Assembly: GCF_003331055.1 (NCBI RefSeq)
Contig: NZ_PUQD01000005.1
Span: 1-64,000, forward strand
Length of the DNA stretch: 64,000 nucleotides
Origin: Pseudomonas sp. AFG_SD02_1510_Pfu_092
GTDB taxonomy: Bacteria; Pseudomonadota; Gammaproteobacteria; Pseudomonadales; Pseudomonadaceae
Reading direction: 5' to 3'
Within the stretch, counting starts at the first letter, position 1, and each line of letters starts with the position of its first letter. The notes beneath the pieces were generated by a model, which was not told where the DNA came from, ran no database searches, and saw only the letters and a program-made list of their open reading frames with translations. The translations under genes and the position numbers were made by a program. Shown here in pieces: positions 58,895-64,000 of the stretch.

Positions 58895-59598
58895 ACCTGT
58901 TACTCCTGGAAGAGGCCGACTTCGTCGCGGCCGACCGCGTCGTTCTCGCTGACCGGCGCTTCACCCACATGCAGGACATCCACCGCGTGGCGGTGGGCGA
59001 CAACCTGCGCGTGGGCCGTATCAATGGCCTGATGGGCCAGGCCACGGTACTGCGCCTGGAACAGCACGAGGCCGAACTTGAAGTGGCCTTCGACCAGCCA
59101 CCACCCGCCAAGCTGCCGCTGACCTTGGTGCTGGCAGTGCCGCGACCAAAAATGCTGCGCCGGCTGTTCCAGACCGTAGCCACGCTGGGCGTGCCACGGC
59201 TGATCCTGGTGAACAGCTACAAGGTCGAAAAAAGTTTCTGGCAAACGCCCTTCCTGAACCCCGAGAGCATTCGCGAAAACCTCATCCTGGGCCTGGAACA
59301 GGCTCGCGATACGGTGCTGCCCGAGGTCATCATCGAAAAGCGCTTCAAGCCGTTCGTCGAAGACCGCTTGCCGGCCATCGCCGCAGGCAGCCTGGGCCTG
59401 GTCGGCCACCCTGGCCCCTACCCCGCCTGCCCACGTGCCGTGGAGCAGCCGGTGACCCTGGCCATCGGCCCCGAAGGTGGCTGGATACCTTACGAAGTGG
59501 ATTTGCTGGGCAAGGCCGGCCTGGCTCCGGTGCAGCTGGGCGAGCGTATCCTGCGGGTCGAGACCGCCGTGACCGCCCTGCTTTCGCGGATTTTCTGA
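58891..59598 (+). CDS. Divergent RsmE-family SPOUT methyltransferase
   Basis: A 235-aa second RsmE-family protein. The C-terminal SPOUT motif is intact ([21 protein letters not shown] and [20 protein letters not shown]). The middle region, however, lacks the ERCEVR and ACEQCGR segments of the canonical copy at 27025 and instead reads [20 protein letters not shown] and [18 protein letters not shown]. The N-terminal domain also differs. The start is GTG overlapping tatC. It is often annotated as RsmE; whether it methylates the same base is doubtful given a canonical copy in the same window. Confidence 0.85.
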   Translation: MNLLLLEEADFVAADRVVLADRRFTHMQDIHRVAVGDNLRVGRINGLMGQATVLRLEQHEAELEVAFDQPPPAKLPLTLVLAVPRPKMLRRLFQTVATLGVPRLILVNSYKVEKSFWQTPFLNPESIRENLILGLEQARDTVLPEVIIEKRFKPFVEDRLPAIAAGSLGLVGHPGPYPACPRAVEQPVTLAIGPEGGWIPYEVDLLGKAGLAPVQLGERILRVETAVTALLSRIF

Positions 59599-59620
59599 CG
59601 AACAGGTCAGCTTTCACCCA

Positions 59621-59647
59621 TAAAGTTTCCCTCCCCCAGGCCGATGG
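59621..59647 (+). promoter_or_regulatory. FliA (sigma-28) promoter of the first chemoreceptor gene
   Basis: TAAAGTTT, 11 bases, then GCCGATGG: a near-perfect match to the TAAAGTTT-N11-GCCGATAA flagellar sigma-28 consensus. It is 52 bases before the ATG. Confidence 0.82.
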
Positions 59648-59698
59648 CCTTGGCAACACAACAAATAAACGTGCTGCCAAGCCGGCGGGGAGTTACAC

Positions 59699-61615
59699 AT
59701 GTATCAATGGTTCGCCCAATCGTTGGGCAATGTGAGCGTCAGTCGCAAACTCGGGCTGGGTTTCGGCCTGGTACTGCTGTTGACCCTGGCCATCACCCTG
59801 GCCGGCTGGCACGGCATGGACAGCATCATCAACCGTGGCGACAAGCTGGGCAACATCTCGGTCATCCAGCAGTACACCCAGGAATTGCGCATCGCCCGCC
59901 AGCATTACCAGCGCCAGCGTGACGAAGCCGCGGTGGCAGAGCTGGAAAAAGCCCTGGGCAACCTCGACCGCCAGGTCCAGCTGATGCTCACGCAGATCGA
60001 GAACCCCGCCGACCGCCAGCGCCTGGAGCAACAGCGCGAGGCCGTGCGCGGCTATCACCAGGCATTCAACGAACTGAAGCAGGCCGGCCAGCGCCGCGAG
60101 GCCAGCCGCGCCGCGCTTGGCGACACGGCCGACAAGGCGGTCGAGCTGGTCGGCCGGGTGCAACGCGGCCTGCTGGAGGGCGGCGATATCAGCCAGTACC
60201 AGTACGCGGTGCAAGTGAGCGCCTTGCTGCAACAGGCGCGCTTCCAGGTGCGTGGCTACACCTACAGCGGTAATGCCGAGTACCAGCAGACAGCACTGAA
60301 GGCCATTGACCAGGCCCTGGCCGAGCTGCGCGCGCTACCGGCCAAAGTGCCGGCGCAACATGCCGCCAGCCTGGATGACGCCGCCACGGCCATGGCCGGC
60401 TACCGCGACGCGGTCACCCAGTTCGGCAATGCCCAGACCGCCAGTGATCAGGCCTTGCAGAGCATGGTCGAGCACGGCACGGTGCTGCTGCAGACCAGCC
60501 AGGCGATGACCGCGTCGCAGACCGAGGTGCGCGACGCCGGTGCCGCCCAGGCCAAGATGCTGCTCGCGGTGGCCACTGTGCTGGCCCTGGCCCTCGGCCT
60601 GCTGGCCGCCTGGCTCATCACCCGGCAGATCGTCGCCCCGCTGCGCCAGACCTTGCAGGCCGCCGAACGCATTGCCAGCGGCGACCTCAGCCAGCACGCG
60701 CAGGTACAACGCCGCGATGAACTGGGCCAGTTGCAGGCCAGCATGCAGCGCATGACCCAGGGCCTGCGCGAGCTGATCGGCGGCATTGGTGATGGCGTCA
60801 CGCAGATCGCCAGCGCGGCAGAGGAGCTGTCGGCGGTGACCGAGCAGACCAGCGCCGGGGTCAACAACCAGAAGGTCGAGACCGATCAGGTGGCGACCGC
60901 GATGAACCAGATGACCGCCACCGTGCATGAAGTGGCGCGCAATGCCGAGCAGGCCTCGGAAGCCGCGCTGATGGCCGACCAGCAGGCCCGCGAAGGTGAC
61001 CGCGTGGTGGGCGAGGCAGTGGCGCAGATCGAGCGCCTGGCCGGCGAAGTGGTCAACTCCAGCGAAGCGATGAACCAGCTCAAGGCCGAAAGTGACAAGA
61101 TCGGCAGCGTGCTCGATGTCATCAAGTCGGTGGCCCAGCAGACCAACCTGCTGGCCCTCAACGCCGCGATCGAGGCCGCCCGTGCCGGCGAGGCCGGGCG
61201 TGGTTTTGCCGTGGTGGCCGATGAGGTGCGCAGCCTGGCCCAGCGCACCCAGCAATCGACCGAAGAGATCGAAGAGCTGATCGCCGGCCTGCAAAGCGGC
61301 ACCCAGCGCGTCGCCAGCGTGATGGACAGCAGCCGCCAGTTGACCGACAGCAGCGTGGAACTCACCCGCCGTGCCGGCAGCTCGCTGGAAACCATCACCC
61401 GCACCGTGTCGTCGATCCAGGCGATGAACCAGCAGATTGCCACCGCAGCGGAAGAACAGACGGCGGTGGCGGAAGAGATCAACCGCAGCGTGATGAATGT
61501 GCGGGACATTTCCGACCAGACCTCGGCGGCCAGCGAAGAGACGGCCAGCTCCAGCGTGGAGCTGGCGCGGCTGGGTACCCACCTGCAGGGGTTGGTGGGG
61601 CGGTTCAGGCTCTGA
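59699..61615 (+). CDS. Methyl-accepting chemotaxis protein with HBM-type sensor domain
   Basis: A 638-aa chemoreceptor: TM1 about 16-38, a ~245-residue helical periplasmic domain, TM2 ~286-307, HAMP, and a signalling domain with the tip [23 protein letters not shown]. The domain size and alpha-helical, Gln/Arg/Glu-rich composition fit the helical bimodular (HBM) type. Position after tatC-rsmE matches the P. aeruginosa 2-oxoglutarate receptor McpK, so a dicarboxylate ligand is a reasonable guess, not shown. No CheR-binding pentapeptide at the C-terminus (VGRFRL). GGGGAG lies upstream of the ATG, and a FliA promoter precedes it. Confidence 0.88.
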   Translation: MYQWFAQSLGNVSVSRKLGLGFGLVLLLTLAITLAGWHGMDSIINRGDKLGNISVIQQYTQELRIARQHYQRQRDEAAVAELEKALGNLDRQVQLMLTQIENPADRQRLEQQREAVRGYHQAFNELKQAGQRREASRAALGDTADKAVELVGRVQRGLLEGGDISQYQYAVQVSALLQQARFQVRGYTYSGNAEYQQTALKAIDQALAELRALPAKVPAQHAASLDDAATAMAGYRDAVTQFGNAQTASDQALQSMVEHGTVLLQTSQAMTASQTEVRDAGAAQAKMLLAVATVLALALGLLAAWLITRQIVAPLRQTLQAAERIASGDLSQHAQVQRRDELGQLQASMQRMTQGLRELIGGIGDGVTQIASAAEELSAVTEQTSAGVNNQKVETDQVATAMNQMTATVHEVARNAEQASEAALMADQQAREGDRVVGEAVAQIERLAGEVVNSSEAMNQLKAESDKIGSVLDVIKSVAQQTNLLALNAAIEAARAGEAGRGFAVVADEVRSLAQRTQQSTEEIEELIAGLQSGTQRVASVMDSSRQLTDSSVELTRRAGSSLETITRTVSSIQAMNQQIATAAEEQTAVAEEINRSVMNVRDISDQTSAASEETASSSVELARLGTHLQGLVGRFRL

Positions 61616-61621
61616 CCTGAT

Positions 61622-61696
61622 ATGGGGCCGCCTGTGCGAAACCTGGAGGAGCGGGCAAGCCCGCGAACAGGCCAGCACAGGCGGAACGCTCCCACA
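61622..61696. repeat. Degenerate REP element, family I-like
   Basis: GGAGCGGGCAAGCCCGCGAA with a decayed partner ending in GCTCCCACAAA, between the two chemoreceptor genes. Confidence 0.65.
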
Positions 61697-61715
61697 AACT
61701 AAGGTGAAATTTCCT

Positions 61716-61730
61716 ACCTGATTATCAGGT
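61716..61730. promoter_or_regulatory. Perfect palindrome beside the second chemoreceptor promoter
   Basis: ACCTGAT-T-ATCAGGT, 7-base arms around one base, ends at the first base of the FliA -35 box (TCAAG). It may be a regulator site. No binding protein is known to me. Confidence 0.5.
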
Positions 61731-61757
61731 CAAGTCCTACAACTCCGCTGCCGATGG
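61730..61757 (+). promoter_or_regulatory. FliA (sigma-28) promoter of the second chemoreceptor gene
   Basis: TCAAG, 15 bases, then GCCGATGG, matching the Pseudomonas FliA consensus TCAAG-N15-GCCGATAA except at the last two bases. It is 60 bases before the ATG. Confidence 0.8.
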
Positions 61758-61817
61758 GCAAGGTGTGATGCCGGCAATGCGTCCGCATCCCCTCCCCCAA
61801 TCGCACGGAGACTCACC

Positions 61818-63761
61818 ATGCTCGGCTACCTCAACCGCAAGCTCGGCAACATCAGTGTCGGTGCCAAGCTCGCCCTCGGCTTCGCCGTGGTGCTACTGCT
61901 TACCCTGGCCACCACCATCAGTGGCTGGCGCGCGCTGGATGGCGCCATTGTGCGTTCGCAGCAACTCAGCGAAATCGGCCAGATCAATGACCTGACCAAG
62001 GACCTGCGCGCGGAACGCATCACCTACCGCGTGCTCAACGACGATGCCAGCAAGTCGCGCATCACCACCATCCTCGGTCAGCTCGACAGCATGCTGACCA
62101 CTCTGCAACAACGCAGCAATGTAGATGACTCACGGCAAATGCTGAGCGAGAAGCTGGCCCTGTTGCAGCGCCTGCGCGATCAGTTCAGCGAACTGCAACG
62201 CAACGTCGCCAGCCGTGCCGCCATGCGCAAGGCCATGCAGGAACAGGAGCAGAAGCTCAACGAGGTGATCGACCAACTGCAGACCCAGGCCCTGCTGGAA
62301 ATGCCCGCCGACAGCCAGCAAAGCGGTGTGCTGGGCCTGATGGATACCCTCAGCCGGCACATCGACAACGCCAACCAGCAGAGCCTGGTGCCTGCCTACA
62401 CGTTCACCCCCGTAGAGAACTTCGCCAAGGTCGGCGACAGCGCCCTGGACGCCGCCGATGCCAGCCTGGCGCAACTGCTCAAGGGCCTTGCCCCGCTGCG
62501 CCTGGCGCGCACGTTGACCGAGCAGCCCGGTGTCGAACTGGCCCGCTACCGCGCCAGCCTGGACCAGTACCGGCGCGCCGCGGTCCGCGTCGAGCAATTG
62601 CAGAACGACCTGGAAACGATGGGCGATGAGCTGCGCGCGGTGAGCGTGGAGCTTGGCAAGCGCAAGGTCGAGCAACGCGACAGCGAAGCCCTGGCCGCCC
62701 GCTCGCTGCTGACCAGCGTGGCGCTGCTGGCGCTGGTGGTCGGGGTGCTGGCCGGCTGGCTGATCACCCTGCAGATTACCCAGCCGCTGCGCCAGACCCT
62801 GGCGCTGGCCGCACGCATTGCCAAGGGCGACCTGAGCCAGGTCGAAACCGTGCAACGCCGTGACGAGATGGGCCAGTTGCAGAGCAGCATGCGCGACATG
62901 ACCTTGAGCCTGCGCGAGCTGATCGGCGGCATCGACCAAGGTGTCGGGCAACTGTCACAGGCGGCCTCGGAGCTGGCGACCAGCAGCGAGGACACCAAGC
63001 TGCGCATCAACCAGCAGCGCGAGGAAACCGACCAGGTGGCCACCGCCATGAACCAGATGAGCGCCACGGTGCAGGAAGTGGCGCAGAACGCCGAACAGGC
63101 CTCGCTGGCCGCGACCAACGCCGACCAGCAGGCGCAGCTCGGCGATCAGGTGGTTGCCGAGGCCATCGGCCGTATCGAGCAACTGGCCGGGCAGATGGAC
63201 CATTGCCTGGCGGCCATGCAGCACCTGGCAGGCGAGAGCCAGCGCATCGGCAGCATTCTCGATGTGATCAAGTCGGTGTCCGAGCAGACCAACCTGCTGG
63301 CGCTGAACGCGGCCATCGAAGCGGCGCGCGCCGGTGAAGCCGGGCGCGGGTTTGCCGTGGTGGCCGATGAAGTGCGCGGCCTGGCCCAGCGGACCTCGAC
63401 CGCCACCGAGGAGATTGGCCAACTGATCGACAGCCTGCACAACGGTACCGACGAGGTAACCCGATTGCTCGACAGCAGCAAGAGCCTGACCGAGCAAAGC
63501 GTGGAACTGAGCCGCAGGGCCGGGCATGCGCTGGGCCAGATCACCGACACGGTGTCGAGCATCCAGGGCATGAACCAGCAGATCGCCACGGCCAGCGAGG
63601 AACAGAGCGTGGTCGCCGAGCAGATCAACCGGAGCGTGCTGAACGTGCGGGATGTGTCGGATCAGACCAGTGCGGCCAGTGAGCAGACGGCGGCTTCGAG
63701 TGGCGAGCTGGAGCAGTTGGGGCAGCAGCTGCGGGGAATGGTTGGGCGGTTCAACATCTGA
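61818..63761 (+). CDS. Methyl-accepting chemotaxis protein with HBM-type sensor domain (tandem paralogue)
   Basis: A 647-aa chemoreceptor related to the preceding gene: TM1 about 16-38, a ~258-residue helical periplasmic domain, TM2 ~297-318, HAMP, and a signalling domain with [23 protein letters not shown]. The cytoplasmic halves are close; the sensor domains have diverged strongly, so ligands probably differ. The N-terminal 40 residues ([28 protein letters not shown]) are still clearly alike. No CheR-binding pentapeptide is present (MVGRFNI). The tandem pair suggests a gene duplication followed by ligand-specificity change. Confidence 0.88.
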   Translation: MLGYLNRKLGNISVGAKLALGFAVVLLLTLATTISGWRALDGAIVRSQQLSEIGQINDLTKDLRAERITYRVLNDDASKSRITTILGQLDSMLTTLQQRSNVDDSRQMLSEKLALLQRLRDQFSELQRNVASRAAMRKAMQEQEQKLNEVIDQLQTQALLEMPADSQQSGVLGLMDTLSRHIDNANQQSLVPAYTFTPVENFAKVGDSALDAADASLAQLLKGLAPLRLARTLTEQPGVELARYRASLDQYRRAAVRVEQLQNDLETMGDELRAVSVELGKRKVEQRDSEALAARSLLTSVALLALVVGVLAGWLITLQITQPLRQTLALAARIAKGDLSQVETVQRRDEMGQLQSSMRDMTLSLRELIGGIDQGVGQLSQAASELATSSEDTKLRINQQREETDQVATAMNQMSATVQEVAQNAEQASLAATNADQQAQLGDQVVAEAIGRIEQLAGQMDHCLAAMQHLAGESQRIGSILDVIKSVSEQTNLLALNAAIEAARAGEAGRGFAVVADEVRGLAQRTSTATEEIGQLIDSLHNGTDEVTRLLDSSKSLTEQSVELSRRAGHALGQITDTVSSIQGMNQQIATASEEQSVVAEQINRSVLNVRDVSDQTSAASEQTAASSGELEQLGQQLRGMVGRFNI

Positions 63762-63772
63762 GATCAGGTCGC

Positions 63773-63850
63773 CCTCTTCGCGGGCACGCCCGCTCCCACA
63801 GGTACATCGCTACACTTGTGGGAGCGGGCATGCCCGCGAAGAGGCCGGTG
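63773..63850. repeat. REP pair, family I
   Basis: Two inverted cores (GCGGGCACGCCCGCTCCCA and complement with a CAT loop) between the convergent chemoreceptor and ABC ATPase genes. Confidence 0.9.
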
Positions 63851-63854
63851 CGGG

Positions 63855-64000
63855 TTACAGCACCTGACGCAGGAATGCCTGCGCACGCGGATCCGTCGGT
63901 GCCGCAAAGAACGCAGCCGGTGCCGAGTCTTCCAGCAGCTTGCCGTGGTCGAAGAACAGCACCCGGTCAGCCACTTCGCGGGCAAAGCCCATTTCGTGGG
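63855..64000 (-). CDS. Amino acid ABC transporter ATP-binding protein, 3' end (partial)
   Basis: The window ends inside a gene read from the right edge. The visible C-terminal ~47 residues begin HEMGFAREVADRVLFFDHGK, the region after the H-loop of GlnQ/HisP-type ATPases, and end with FLRQVL. Such proteins energise polar amino acid uptake. The Walker motifs, start codon and partner permease genes lie outside. Partial CDS, stop TAA at 63855-63857. Confidence 0.85.
   Translation of the reverse strand, partial: HEMGFAREVADRVLFFDHGKLLEDSAPAAFFAAPTDPRAQAFLRQVL

Overview
This is a chromosomal segment of a fluorescent pseudomonad, almost certainly from the Pseudomonas putida group. The evidence is the high GC content with strong third-position G/C bias, the gene order (tktA-epd-pgk, sahR-metK, ahcY-metF, pil/chp, pyrRBC', hslVU, phaC1ZC2DFI, ubiEJB-hisIE-tatABC), and the dense P. 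putida-type REP elements. I see no prophage, insertion sequence, CRISPR array, rRNA or tRNA. The genes are core-genome housekeeping, metabolic, envelope and chemotaxis genes, and I found no clear frameshift. The first ~97 bases are homopolymer G/C runs that look like a contig-end artefact inside a broken REP element.

Layout. Positions 160-4800 (minus strand) hold the central-carbon genes tktA, epd, pgk and a small lipoprotein. Positions 5077-17700 hold the SAM/SAH cycle: an ArsR-methyltransferase fusion (SahR type) with a perfect operator palindrome, then metK, and further on an SAH riboswitch ahead of ahcY-metF. Between these lie ligB, a DUF1090 protein, a c-type cytochrome, mltA, a MAPEG protein, a DMT transporter, a Na+/H+ antiporter and a thioesterase. 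Positions 17700-28500 are a mix: a glycosyltransferase-like protein, a periplasmic binding protein, rhlE, yceI with cytochrome b561, a flavin amine oxidase with an unusual tail, bioA, rsmE and a hemolysin III-like protein.

Positions 28500-39600 hold the Pil/Chp pilus chemosensory cluster (pilG-pilH-pilI-pilJ-chpA-chpC), divergent from gshB and a tonB3-like gene. The adaptation genes pilK and chpB are absent from their usual places. Positions 39700-45800 contain yqgE-ruvX-pyrR-pyrB-pyrC' and hslV-hslU. Positions 45969-53350 contain the medium-chain PHA locus: phaC1-phaZ-phaC2-phaD convergent with phaI-phaF, plus a small PHA-associated protein. Positions 53475-59600 contain ubiE-ubiJ-ubiB, hisI-hisE, tatA-tatB-tatC and a second, divergent RsmE paralogue. 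The window ends with two tandem chemoreceptors of the helical bimodular type, each behind a FliA-like promoter, and the 3' end of a polar amino acid ABC transporter ATPase.

REP elements sit at nearly every convergent or operon-end junction. Three sequence families can be told apart, and several pairs have extra structure. The most interesting regulatory theme is that the same metabolite cycle is covered by two different SAH-type sensors, one protein and one RNA, about 10 kb apart. No wholly new system is evident; the best leads are variations on known systems.
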